Assembly (NCBI RefSeq): GCF_001687305.1
Contig: NZ_LZRK01000007.1
Coordinates: 1-49,023 of the forward strand
Reading direction: 5' to 3'
Source: Actinomyces vulturis
Lineage (GTDB): Bacteria > Actinomycetota > Actinomycetes > Actinomycetales > Actinomycetaceae
Length of the DNA stretch: 49,023 nt
Below, in pieces: positions 24,867 through 33,785 of this stretch. The translations under genes were made by a program, and so were the position numbers. The notes below the pieces were generated by a model. The model was not told where the DNA came from and searched no databases. It worked only from the letters and a program-made list of their open reading frames with translations. How positions within the stretch are numbered: the stretch's first letter is position 1; the number at the start of each line of letters is the position of its first letter.

Positions 24867-27800
24867 CTAACGACGCTTTTTACGCAGTTCGCAATCGAAG
24901 TCAAAATCGACAACAAACTCATTAGACACCTGCGCCGGACTTTGCGTTGTAGGAACTGAAAGCTCAGTGTGCTCTATTACCGGTGGTTCAACATTGTTGA
25001 AATCGTCATTGTCGATCACCAGTTCGGGTGCAGCCATGGGTTTAAACTGAACAGGCTCGCTACTTTTAGGCATTGGCAGGTTCAACTCGGTATCTTCTGC
25101 TGGCGCAATGTCTTCATTGAAAAAGTCATCATCCTCAAAGTCCAACGGCTCATTGAAAATGTCATCGTCAAGTTCGATGGCATCCAACGTCACTTCTTCA
25201 ACCTCGGAGTAAACAGAAGCAACATTCTTAGGCAGGAACATGGAGTAATCCCAGTCATCGACAATATCCACACCGTTCATTACCAACTCTTCAACGTAGG
25301 TGTCTTGATCGGCATACCACGTCTGCATTTCAACAGCAGATGCAGACATCGACTCCCAGATGCCACGTCCCTTGGGATAAACAGACAAGTTGGGGGCCAA
25401 TTCCGGCTGCTTTAGACCACTCATCATTTCGCCGTGAGTGGTCTTGCCCAGCAAGAGGCGCCCCAGGTTGGCTTTCAAATCTCCACCGGGAATCTTGGCG
25501 ATAGTGTCGGCTTTCAAAACCTGTGTACCCAGCATGAGGTGGACCCCAGCGCTACGCGCTTCACGAGCAATACGGGCAGTTGATGAACCAATTGAAGCGC
25601 GGTTGGCGTTAGTTTTCTCCACCAATTCACGCTCTGCCAGAACCTCTGGATCAGAAGTTTTGGTTCGATCCACCGGCTCGGTCAACATCAAGGATGTGAA
25701 CTCGTCGATAATGATCAACACGTGGTTGGGACGAATCTCAGGAGGTAATTCGTCAATGTTGGCAGCACCATACTGAGAGTTAAGGTTTTTGCGCTCTTTG
25801 ACAATGGAGTAAATCAGTTTCATCATGGCATCGGCATGTTCGACAGTACCGATAATTCCGCGAAGCCATGGGGCAAACTTCGTAAAGTCTGCGCCACCTT
25901 TAGACGGGTCAATCACCACAATGTCCCAACCTGCAACCAGTGGTGCGAACATGCCTGCCTGCAAGGTGACGGTTTTACCAGTACCCGTACCGCCCAGAAC
26001 GATGACGTGCGGTGTGTCTCCAAAATTCCAGGTGACAGGTTTGCCGTCAACGCCGGTTCCCCATGGAGAAAGAAGTTTGTCTCCGCGCCCAGAATCGAAG
26101 AATGGCTGCATCACTTCTTTGCATTTATCGAAGTCGAAACTGGCGCGTTCCGGCACAGGATTGTTCACACTCAGCATGAGTCGGACACGGTTGGGGCTAG
26201 GCTGTTTAATCATTTGAATGAAGCCGTTACCCGTTGCACCAGCAATCTTGGCGCGCACAGCGCTTACGTCACTATCAGTAATGCCTGGTGGAAGATCAAA
26301 GTCGTAGATGGTAACTGCGTCGTTGCCTTCCAACGGTTTCATATTAATCATTTTGGGCACTAGACCTGCCGGTGTTGTCACCTTGGCATCAACAAAAGCT
26401 TGTTCGAAATCCAGTTCAGCAATTAGACGCTTATAGCGGTCTTTCACATTGGCCTGTGAAGGTAGTGCGCCGACATAAATAATGGCGAGAGCATCTTCTT
26501 GGCTGATGCGAATCCAGTCAGCGCGCATGAGAGCAGCCAGGCGATCTGACTTTGCGCGCAGATCTCCCATGGAGACACCACCATATAAACGTAAGCGAAT
26601 CTTCCAAATGGCGGGAGTGCCTTCAGCCATAGAGAGAGCGTCAATAACTTGTGGCGCGCCACGGTCTTTGAAAATGCTTCTGAAAGCACGATCCACAATG
26701 CCAGCCAGGGCCAGTGTCGCACCATTACGCTTATCAACAACACTCATGCCGCCGATCTTTTTTGACTCGACAATGGCACTGGGCGTTGTTGGCACAGTGT
26801 CTTCAGAGTAGGCAACAACAAAAAACTTGTCACTACGTTCACCCGGTTCTGCACGGCCCTCATGTGGAGGGACAGCAAAAATATGAAGAAACGGTGCTCT
26901 TGGCATGGTGGTTGATAGGCGTTGCCCAAGCGGAAGAAAGTCGGCTTCTACATTCATGCCTTGGGGGATCGCAAAAGGAATGCGGGTGATCTCGGTATTT
27001 GTTCGTCCAACATACTGAGTGTCGATGAATCCCAACTGAGCGGCTGGGGGAGTGGCCCCCATTTTTAACACCTCGCCAAAATGAGCCTTCCATTCGGCTT
27101 CCAGACGAAGCACATCAATTTGCTCAACGATTGAATCATCGATCCAGTCAGCATTGTCGAAGTCACCGACAACAATGCGATGGTCAATGACGAGCACTTC
27201 GCCAAACTGGCCGAAGGCAATGGTGCTTTGCTCAATCTCTCCTAAGCCAGCGTTCAAATCAATTGCCCACACAGCAGGCCCCGCTTGGGTGAGTTTTTCT
27301 ACTCCACTTACGCCGGTTCGCAATGGCGCATGGAATTCTTCTTGAGCCAGAGCCATTTGTCGCTCACAAATGAACTCCACCATGTGTTCATCAACGTCTT
27401 CTTCAGTGATGTCAACGTCAAAGTTTGATGGACACACGGCAACGCGAAACTGGTTCGGATTGATCGTGCCTTTTTGTGGTTGGTTACTTCCATCCATGTT
27501 GGGGACAGGCAGAACATAAACCTTGCTGCCACCGCCCACTGCGTAGCCGATCTTTTCGGCTTGCTTGTAGTCCAAGTATTCGTGTGAAAACCGCTGAGTC
27601 TGACACTGGAATGTGTCAATAACAATGTCATCTAACGTCTCGTGGTTTATCAACACCGGAGCTGGATCTTCTTTTGGAACACCCAGCCAACGACTGCGCC
27701 ACACTGATCGTGCTTGTTCGCGGTCTTTCCATGGCTGCAACGCTTCTTTGCGCGAGGCAATCCAGACAACGCTAGAGAAAACAATGAGACACACGCCGAC

Positions 27801-28400
27801 GGCTAAAAACAATGGCTTATCAACATAGTGTGCAGGTGAGAAAAGGTATGCCGGTCCACCGCACAGTGCGCCAGTGAGCAAAGCGATGGCAGCAAATTTC
27901 GGTTTATTTTTGACCGCCCAGACCAAACTTGTTCCTGGGCATGGTTCATCGAGCGAAGCGGTTGAACGCCAAATCGCAGCGAGAGAGGACACCAGGAGAA
28001 AGGCACTTAAACCGTTAGCTACTGCCGAATATGCAAAAACATCACCGATGCCATAGCGGTCAACAAATAATAGTGACGCGGCGATCAAGCCTAATCCGAC
28101 TGCTGCACTGAGAGCCACCGTTGGCTTATAGCCGATAGGTAGAACCACCTGTGACAACTTTTTTTGCCGCTGAAACTGCAACAGTTTTTTGCGTTCATCG
28201 TCGTTTGCTGCTTCACCATTTTTACCTGTGAGCAATGGTGGCTGAGCCAACATGCCGCAGATCATTATTCCGATCAGTGGTGAAAGAAACGCTGGTTGAT
28301 TTTTGTACGCCAAAAAACCAAAACCAATCATGGACAGCACAAAAGTTGCCGCGATGATTGGAGTGGAGTCACCGGCTTGTTGTTGCTTTTTCGCTGCCAT
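24867..28400 (-). CDS. FtsK/TcpA-like membrane-bound DNA translocase
   Basis: 1177 residues. Several membrane helices lie in the first ~215 residues, followed by a long middle region (about 250-790) and a motor domain. Walker A GGTGTGKT lies near residue 803 and Walker B VLIIIDEF near 895, followed by an FtsK-type arginine/sensor region with TARIAREARSAGVHLMLGTQ. The tail (about 1080-1177) is acidic and disordered. It fits TcpA-like coupling ATPases that feed DNA to the mating channel, or TraB-like dsDNA pumps. Its start overlaps the NERD gene by 32 nt. A second VirD4-type motor is encoded at 30709. Confidence 0.85.
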   Translation of the reverse strand: MAAKKQQQAGDSTPIIAATFVLSMIGFGFLAYKNQPAFLSPLIGIMICGMLAQPPLLTGKNGEAANDDERKKLLQFQRQKKLSQVVLPIGYKPTVALSAAVGLGLIAASLLFVDRYGIGDVFAYSAVANGLSAFLLVSSLAAIWRSTASLDEPCPGTSLVWAVKNKPKFAAIALLTGALCGGPAYLFSPAHYVDKPLFLAVGVCLIVFSSVVWIASRKEALQPWKDREQARSVWRSRWLGVPKEDPAPVLINHETLDDIVIDTFQCQTQRFSHEYLDYKQAEKIGYAVGGGSKVYVLPVPNMDGSNQPQKGTINPNQFRVAVCPSNFDVDITEEDVDEHMVEFICERQMALAQEEFHAPLRTGVSGVEKLTQAGPAVWAIDLNAGLGEIEQSTIAFGQFGEVLVIDHRIVVGDFDNADWIDDSIVEQIDVLRLEAEWKAHFGEVLKMGATPPAAQLGFIDTQYVGRTNTEITRIPFAIPQGMNVEADFLPLGQRLSTTMPRAPFLHIFAVPPHEGRAEPGERSDKFFVVAYSEDTVPTTPSAIVESKKIGGMSVVDKRNGATLALAGIVDRAFRSIFKDRGAPQVIDALSMAEGTPAIWKIRLRLYGGVSMGDLRAKSDRLAALMRADWIRISQEDALAIIYVGALPSQANVKDRYKRLIAELDFEQAFVDAKVTTPAGLVPKMINMKPLEGNDAVTIYDFDLPPGITDSDVSAVRAKIAGATGNGFIQMIKQPSPNRVRLMLSVNNPVPERASFDFDKCKEVMQPFFDSGRGDKLLSPWGTGVDGKPVTWNFGDTPHVIVLGGTGTGKTVTLQAGMFAPLVAGWDIVVIDPSKGGADFTKFAPWLRGIIGTVEHADAMMKLIYSIVKERKNLNSQYGAANIDELPPEIRPNHVLIIIDEFTSLMLTEPVDRTKTSDPEVLAERELVEKTNANRASIGSSTARIAREARSAGVHLMLGTQVLKADTIAKIPGGDLKANLGRLLLGKTTHGEMMSGLKQPELAPNLSVYPKGRGIWESMSASAVEMQTWYADQDTYVEELVMNGVDIVDDWDYSMFLPKNVASVYSEVEEVTLDAIELDDDIFNEPLDFEDDDFFNEDIAPAEDTELNLPMPKSSEPVQFKPMAAPELVIDNDDFNNVEPPVIEHTELSVPTTQSPAQVSNEFVVDFDFDCELRKKRR

Positions 28401-28950
28401 AACTTGCCCAGACCTTAATTCTTGCTACGGTGATGTAATTGCTTTTCTTACCTACGGTGCGACTGACACGGGGTTTCAGTGCGGAAGGTTTGATCACTTT
28501 GATTCCGCCTGGATAGCGCATGAACAACGTGTGGCACTTGCCGCGAGAATTTGATGGCCACACCACTACCGCGCTACCTCTCACCGGAATCTCTTTCGTG
28601 CGCATTGATTCGATACTGCGACTTAACGAATGAGACTCACCGGCTTTGAATCGTTCGATTTTTCCTGAACAAATACGGAAACATTTGGAGCCAATGGAAA
28701 AGTACCAACCGGGTTTCCACTTTTTTGTGTCAATCACAAAGACACCTTTAGAGCCAACCACGATGTGATCGATGTCTGCCTTGCCGCTTGCAATCGGCAC
28801 AGAATGAAGAATGTCGTTTTCGCGCTCTACTGAAAGATCGTCAATGATCGCTGCGGTGTCGCGTTCTGCACTTGCACCAATGCTCCGGGCAAGTTGGCCG
28901 TGACCTTCAAATGAATCCAGGTTGCTTCCTGGTCTGCCGTAGATGCTCAT
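28369..28950 (-). CDS. NERD-domain (nuclease-related) protein
   Basis: 193 residues from ATG 28950, overlapping the stop of the small membrane protein gene (ATGA). GASAERDTAAIIDDL, then ADIDHIVVGSKGVFVIDTKKWK contains the D...VIDTKxW pattern of NERD domains, relatives of endonuclease folds found with helicases and transfer proteins. The C-terminal 60 residues are very basic and may bind DNA. The gene overlaps the FtsK-like gene, so it may process or gate DNA for that motor; this is inference. Confidence 0.8.
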   Translation of the reverse strand: MSIYGRPGSNLDSFEGHGQLARSIGASAERDTAAIIDDLSVERENDILHSVPIASGKADIDHIVVGSKGVFVIDTKKWKPGWYFSIGSKCFRICSGKIERFKAGESHSLSRSIESMRTKEIPVRGSAVVVWPSNSRGKCHTLFMRYPGGIKVIKPSALKPRVSRTVGKKSNYITVARIKVWASYGSEKATTSR

Positions 28951-29093
28951 GAGAACAACTGCCAAATGAAGTAGCCAACACTACACAGTGCAATAACCAG
29001 AGCAAGTAAAGCGATGAAAATTGACCCATCGTTAGAGTCAAGAAACTTGTCCATTTGCTCGCGTTGAGACTCATCTTCTTGAAAGATTTTCAT
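28947..29093 (-). CDS. 48-residue single-pass membrane protein
   Basis: Acidic/amphipathic N terminus (MKIFQEDESQ) and one C-terminal membrane helix of about 21 residues ending near the C terminus. Its ATG has no ribosome site but is in exact leaderless register with a class 3 palindrome (29096-29110). The stop overlaps the NERD start. The promoter register and coupled downstream gene make it a credible gene despite its size. Possible small regulator or anchor for the translocase complex. Confidence 0.7.
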   Translation of the reverse strand: MKIFQEDESQREQMDKFLDSNDGSIFIALLALVIALCSVGYFIWQLFS

Positions 29094-29095
29094 AT

Positions 29096-29110
29096 CGCCC
29101 TACTAGGGCG
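29096..29110 (-). promoter_or_regulatory. Class 3 palindrome, leaderless promoter
   Basis: CGCCCTACTAGGGCG, a perfect 15-bp palindrome around a single central base. On the minus strand TAGTAG occupies -12 to -7 relative to ATG 29093. Confidence 0.7.
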
Positions 29111-29122
29111 ATTGATACCTAC

Positions 29123-29485
29123 TCAGTTCGTTCCTAGTGCTCCAACAATCTGGCCACGTTTGCCAGAATGGATCATTTGATTGAATCGTCCAGAGCACAT
29201 CCACAAGGTCAATAGACCCGTCTTGTTGTTGTGGCAGTCTGCGAGGCGAACAATGACGCGATCTTCATAGAAGTCGCAGATCATTTTCGTTGAATGAACA
29301 AGAGAGTATTCACCAGGAATAAAACGAACCGGGTAAAACCTCTTGCGAAACTCTAAGACTCCACGGACACCAATACCGTCTTTAGTATCGAAGCCGATGT
29401 AGCCCAATTCTCGGGCAAGACAGACAACGAAACTGACTCTGTGTTTATCTGTGCAAAAAATTGTGCGCTGAATTTTGTCATCCAT
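29123..29485 (-). CDS. Unknown small basic protein
   Basis: 120 residues from ATG 29485; a GTG at 29491 is in frame, but the ATG has the class 3 leaderless register. Mixed alpha/beta, rich in Arg, Cys and Phe, with no membrane helix. It lies between the winged-helix gene and the small membrane protein. No family recognised. Confidence 0.65.
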   Translation of the reverse strand: MDDKIQRTIFCTDKHRVSFVVCLARELGYIGFDTKDGIGVRGVLEFRKRFYPVRFIPGEYSLVHSTKMICDFYEDRVIVRLADCHNNKTGLLTLWMCSGRFNQMIHSGKRGQIVGALGTN

Positions 29486-29489
29486 GCAC

Positions 29490-29500
29490 ACCTACTAGGT
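29490..29500 (-). promoter_or_regulatory. Class 3 palindrome, leaderless promoter
   Basis: ACCTACTAGGT, 11-bp palindrome overlapping the stop codon of the upstream gene; TAGTAG at -12 to -7 from ATG 29485. Confidence 0.7.
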
Positions 29501-30712
29501 ACAACGGCGAATCACTGGAACCTTGAGCGCATCAGACAATGACACTGGACCAAAATTCGATTGTTCAGCCAACTTAATGTTGAACTGATCCAACAACTTG
29601 TTCAGTGGATTGGTGAAACTACCGCGTTGCCACCAGGGCAGGCCACAAAGCAGATTCAATGACTCATGATCAATACGGCTTTGGCCGCGCATTGGGTGGT
29701 TAAGCAGGCTCACTTTTTTATCATCGATCAGTGCTGGCAGAGAGAAAAAGTCGTCACTAACCTCTTTGTGAGCGTCAAACCAGTCTTCCCAACTAACAAC
29801 TGCCATTCGGTTTTTTGTTGGGTTCGATAGTGGACCGGGATAGGTGGCACAGGCTTTACGCATGGCAAACCTGACCTGAGACTCCATTGATGTCTTGTTG
29901 GAGTCAATGGGTGGTGCACAAACGAAAAGAACCATGAACTTTTCTTGCGGGTTGTTGGCAAGAATCTGCGCCCAAGAAGAAAGTTTGTATGGTGTAGTTG
30001 ATTTAGAAAACGATGCTGTCATTTCGATAGCAATGCGGCCACCATCGGAGCGAATCAGTGTGGCATCTGCTCTCTTAGTCTGCGTTGTCGGCCTACCAAT
30101 AAAATCTTCAACTGTTGAAAGATTCTCGCCGACCGCTCGCATGTTTAACCATGTGGCACAACGCAACGCCAACTCTGTTGTCAGCACATTATGTCTTGCG
30201 GTTGCTGACGGTTTAGCCCATGGCCTATCTGCTGTCATTGACAGATAAACCGGCCAACTTACTTGCCCCACATGTTTCATGGCTGAGTTTTTTAGCCCAG
30301 GACAAATCAGCGTTCTGCGTGACCATGACCACGGACCCACAGGAGCAGGGTTGCCCACGTCAAGAACGCCGCATCGGTAGAGTGCACGCGTATCTCTGAG
30401 AACGGTTTTTTCATCCAGACTGGTGATCGCACAAACCTGCTCAACAGTTAAAGACCCCCACATGAGAGCGCAAGCAACAATACTGGCTCGTCGGTGCAAA
30501 GATCGGACATTGGAAAGAGCCTGCACGTGCGGTGTTGGAGTCATGTTGGCTGGCATTTTTGCCACCCCATGTTTGATCGCTTGCTCCATGGCAGGAGCGT
30601 TAAGCCATGACGTTGTGGAGTGTGAACGCCACAGGCCCTCGTAGAAAAAATCACTGCGCTGTTCTGGCCCCATTACCCCCTCGGGGGTTGGCAACATCTC
30701 AAAATCAATCAT
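29495..30712 (-). CDS. Winged-helix protein resembling replication-relaxation family
   Basis: 405 residues from ATG 30712, which overlaps the stop of the VirD4-like gene (ATGA). Residues about 70-140 look like a helix-turn-helix (RASIVACALMWGSLTVEQVCAITSLDEKTVLRD). A later ADATLIRS...IAIEMTAS segment is like the nuclease-fold core seen in replication-relaxation proteins of actinobacterial mobile elements. These often sit beside FtsK/TraG genes and may act at the origin. It is the closest thing here to a transfer or replication initiator, but no catalytic Tyr/HUH motif is visible. Confidence 0.5.
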   Translation of the reverse strand: MIDFEMLPTPEGVMGPEQRSDFFYEGLWRSHSTTSWLNAPAMEQAIKHGVAKMPANMTPTPHVQALSNVRSLHRRASIVACALMWGSLTVEQVCAITSLDEKTVLRDTRALYRCGVLDVGNPAPVGPWSWSRRTLICPGLKNSAMKHVGQVSWPVYLSMTADRPWAKPSATARHNVLTTELALRCATWLNMRAVGENLSTVEDFIGRPTTQTKRADATLIRSDGGRIAIEMTASFSKSTTPYKLSSWAQILANNPQEKFMVLFVCAPPIDSNKTSMESQVRFAMRKACATYPGPLSNPTKNRMAVVSWEDWFDAHKEVSDDFFSLPALIDDKKVSLLNHPMRGQSRIDHESLNLLCGLPWWQRGSFTNPLNKLLDQFNIKLAEQSNFGPVSLSDALKVPVIRRCT

Positions 30713-33057
30713 TGAACCATCTCGACAAATTCGCTTGGGTTGGTGCATGAATCAATCGTCTTTGCGGTGAACGCAGGCAGCACGCTGCCATGACTCATTG
30801 TTGATACGGCGCAGGTGAACTGTTCCAACGTGGCAATGTCTGCGCCACTCCATTGAGAGCCGTCACGTGCCATTTTTCGAGCCACTTCATTTGCTGTTGA
30901 TTCTTCATCTTGACGGAATGAAACGAACGTCTGGTAACTCATAAATGAGGTCAGAACATCTGCACCAATTTGTGAAAGTTGGTCTGGGTACTGCGTGGCA
31001 AAAATTGGTTCAACACCGTAAGAGCGTCCGTCGTCTTTCCACCACTTTGCTGCTGCTGGCGCGTAACCGGCAAAGTATTTGAACTCATCACACATCACTG
31101 TGACGCGCCGGTTTTGTTGCTGCCAACCAAAACAGTTGCGTTCGATATTGGACTGCAACGTTAAGCCGATCATTGCGGTGATCCATTCAGTCATTTTCCC
31201 GTATGGCTGAAAACGTCCGTCGATTGTTGGACCTGTTCCAATGATCAGTTTGTGGTGGCTGTTGATCACATCGCCCCACGTGTACGTTGCATTTTCTGGC
31301 GCAATGAAGTGAGCCATGTCTTTGAGCTGGTCAAGCTTGTTGCGTCCGGCTTCAACCAGTGATCGACGTGAAGATGTTGTGGTTGCTGGCCCCCAAATAA
31401 TTGACAGCAAGTTGTAGCCTTGTGCGGCTAAAGAGTTTTCGTTTGGGTCTTCTTGGGCGCGCTTGGCAAGTAGTGCATAGAGCGTTGATCCTGTTTCATC
31501 TCCAAAGCGTCCAACCAAAGCCAACGCTCTCCAAAACCATGTCCATGCTGGCAAGACAACTGCACCAGTGTCTAGGCGCATAGTGTTGTATTCGGCGTAG
31601 TCTTCATCGGTGAAACATAGGGCTGCACCAATGACGCTAGAGAGCACTTCACGGCTTCGTCCCATGATTGCTCCGTCACCGAAAGTTGATGCCAAAATGT
31701 CGGTGATGTATTCGCCGCGCTGGATCGGGTTGTCACCTTGGCGGTAGAAAATGTCGAGCCACTGGCCAGACGGGTTAGCGATTTCGATAACGCCCAACGG
31801 TATTGGCTCAGACCGTTTTTCGTTGACTGCGTTAACAATGTTTCGATACTGAATCAGCCCATCGGGTTTCGTTTCAACACCAATAATTGTGCGCCGCTGT
31901 TCTTGAGATACAAGCCAAGCAAAAATCGACTTAATCAACACTGACTTGCCTGTACCGGCTGCGCCAACTGCGGCCACACCGCCCCACAGATGAGACGAGT
32001 CAAGGCGAACAATTTTGCCCTCATCGTTAGTGAATACTGGTGGGCCACTGACCTCATAAAGAGTTGGTGGTACGCGGCGTTCTTTCGTTGTGGTTAGACC
32101 CGATGTTGCACCGGACTGTGGGGCGAACATTCCACAAATCACTGGCGCACTCATGGGGACAGATGTTTTGGTAAACGGCCACACTAAGCGATCAGAGTTT
32201 TTAGAAAAATTGAACCGCGCATGGTTGCTGGGTACAACCATTTTCCCAGCAACATACGTATCAACGATTCTGTGTGAACGATGATCAAACAATGCCAGTA
32301 ATGCCAGTGCTGCGACGGCGCATACGATGCCACCGATGAACTGCTTGCTCAGGTATGTAAAGTCTGGTGAACGGTATGCAAAAAATGCCGTAGTCAGACC
32401 TGCGAGAATGAACAGTGAACCGAACAATGTGATGATTTTTTGTAGGCCAACTTTTGCGGTGGTCGCACGAATCGCTGTGTCAAAACCTGGTAGGGGAGTG
32501 AACACTTTAGAAATGAGTTCTCTACTACGGCTGGGGTTTTTTGCGCATGCCATTGCACTGAGCATGAGTGGTGTTGCCGCTTTGAGTGAATGGTGCTCAG
32601 TTGAACCTGGCATGTTGTCAGCATATTTGCGCCAAATGCGGATATTGCTGCGCTTCATTGGTGTTAAAAAGACGATGATTTCTTCGCCTTCGTTAAGGGT
32701 TCTGCTCAGCATTTCTGATGCCATGGCCGGATCAACACCAGCTAATGTTGAGCGGCCAACAATTCCATCACCATCTACGCTCAGTAATGAAGTGACCCCA
32801 GCAATTTTGCCAGGAATATCGCATGGCTTTGCACGCGCACCAAGTGCTTCGGCTAAAGAAATCGCCATTGCTTCATCATTTTTGTCGCTGAGCAAATAGT
32901 TTTCGATTTCTCCGCCAACTTTGCGCACTAAAAGTGCTGCGTTAGCGTGGCGCAAATAGGTGGCGAATTGTTCACACGCTGCGGAATACGTGCCATATTC
33001 TTTCATGGCTGTTGTGCGTGAAAGTCGCCAGGCATAATGAGGGTTAAAGGTCTTCAT
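30709..33057 (-). CDS. VirD4/TraG-like coupling ATPase
   Basis: 782 residues from ATG 33057 (ATG 33066 and a GTG at 33078 are in frame, but the latter would use the class 2 motif as codons). Two membrane helices lie at about residues 210-255. Walker A VGAAGTGKS is near residue 367 and Walker B VMCDEF near 654, followed by GVEPIFATQYPDQLSQ, typical of VirD4/TraG/TraD-type motors. It would present DNA to the mating channel. It opens a coupled pair with the winged-helix gene. A second motor, FtsK-like, lies at 24867. Confidence 0.82.
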   Translation of the reverse strand: MKTFNPHYAWRLSRTTAMKEYGTYSAACEQFATYLRHANAALLVRKVGGEIENYLLSDKNDEAMAISLAEALGARAKPCDIPGKIAGVTSLLSVDGDGIVGRSTLAGVDPAMASEMLSRTLNEGEEIIVFLTPMKRSNIRIWRKYADNMPGSTEHHSLKAATPLMLSAMACAKNPSRSRELISKVFTPLPGFDTAIRATTAKVGLQKIITLFGSLFILAGLTTAFFAYRSPDFTYLSKQFIGGIVCAVAALALLALFDHRSHRIVDTYVAGKMVVPSNHARFNFSKNSDRLVWPFTKTSVPMSAPVICGMFAPQSGATSGLTTTKERRVPPTLYEVSGPPVFTNDEGKIVRLDSSHLWGGVAAVGAAGTGKSVLIKSIFAWLVSQEQRRTIIGVETKPDGLIQYRNIVNAVNEKRSEPIPLGVIEIANPSGQWLDIFYRQGDNPIQRGEYITDILASTFGDGAIMGRSREVLSSVIGAALCFTDEDYAEYNTMRLDTGAVVLPAWTWFWRALALVGRFGDETGSTLYALLAKRAQEDPNENSLAAQGYNLLSIIWGPATTTSSRRSLVEAGRNKLDQLKDMAHFIAPENATYTWGDVINSHHKLIIGTGPTIDGRFQPYGKMTEWITAMIGLTLQSNIERNCFGWQQQNRRVTVMCDEFKYFAGYAPAAAKWWKDDGRSYGVEPIFATQYPDQLSQIGADVLTSFMSYQTFVSFRQDEESTANEVARKMARDGSQWSGADIATLEQFTCAVSTMSHGSVLPAFTAKTIDSCTNPSEFVEMVQ

Positions 33058-33066
33058 ACCCCGCAT

Positions 33067-33077
33067 ACATGTGGACA
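33067..33077 (-). promoter_or_regulatory. Class 2 motif before the coupling protein
   Basis: An exact TGTCCACATGT ending 9 nt before ATG 33057. No ribosome site fits between, so this copy may make a leaderless or near-leaderless mRNA. Confidence 0.6.
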
Positions 33078-33079
33078 CG

Positions 33080-33768
33080 AAAATGTTCTAGGGACGAAAA
33101 AACTTGTCGCTGAGCAAACGCTGTAATTTCAAGGGCCTGACCCGCCCCCGCCCCCGCCCTGCCACCGGAAAATGCAAGAAGAAAACGCGAAAAATAGAAG
33201 GAATGAAGATTAAAGAAACGCGCTGCGCGCGTTTTGCGCGGCTTGGGTGGGTGGTTGTGTTGTGTGGGGCGTGTTTTGTTGGGTGTTTTTGTGGTTTTTC
33301 GTGGTGTTTTGGCTTGGTGTTTTGTCGTGGCGGTTTAGTCTGGTTGTGTTGTGTGATGTTTTTTATTTTTTTTAACCAGCAGAGATTTATTGGTGTGAAG
33401 TGAATGATGTTTTTTCAGATGTTAGACCAGCCCAGATGATTGATTGGTGAAGTAAGTGGTGCTCTTTCAGTTTGAGATTGTGACCAGCAAAGATTTATTG
33501 GGGATGAAGTTGGGCGGTGCTTCTACAGATGGATTATTGATAGAAAGAAAAATTAGTAAAAGAAAACGCGAAACGATAATGCAAGGTGACAACGCTGGAA
33601 GTAAAACGCGAGCGAGCGCGACAGCGCGAAGCGAGCGTGCATATCCCGCAAACAATTTTTGCCAGCGGCGCGGCGGCGGCGTGCGCCAGCAACGCCAGAG
33701 CGTGCGCAAGCGTGTGCCTAGCGGTCTGAGCGCAAGCAGCCTAACGGTCTGCACGAGTCAGAAAAGTT
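33080..33768. other. Gene-free hinge between divergent gene blocks; origin candidate
   Basis: About 690 bases without a credible gene. It holds a C-rich run of CCCGCC units (about 33139-33162), then a strand-skewed G/T-rich stretch (about 33240-33370) and three long imperfect direct repeats (33375-33535). A G+C-rich, repeat-laden part with many GCGAGCG/GCGCG units follows (about 33605-33760). Minus-strand genes diverge to the left and plus-strand genes to the right. Strong strand bias, iteron-like repeats and the divergent position are typical of replication or transfer origins. I cannot say which. Confidence 0.55.
33375..33535. repeat. Three iteron-like direct repeats of 51-57 bp
   Basis: Units begin with ACCAGC at 33375, 33426 and 33483. 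Each runs ACCAGC, AGAT, TTATTGG or GATTGG, GAAGT, a TG-rich stretch, and a TTCAGAT- or CTACAGAT-type end. The first and third are closest to each other. Possible initiator binding sites. Confidence 0.65.
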
Positions 33769-33769
33769 C

Positions 33770-33780
33770 CGACCATAGAT
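33770..33780 (+). promoter_or_regulatory. Class 1 motif without a good downstream gene
   Basis: CGACCATAGAT, predicting a start at about 33786. No frame downstream of it has a convincing start or composition before the terminator at 33841-33882, so the product is more likely an RNA. Confidence 0.6.
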
Positions 33781-33785
33781 ACAGT

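Noticed and set aside
29495-30712. The winged-helix protein as a relaxase
   Set aside because: No HUH motif or catalytic Tyr context is visible; only HTH and a nuclease-fold-like core can be argued.
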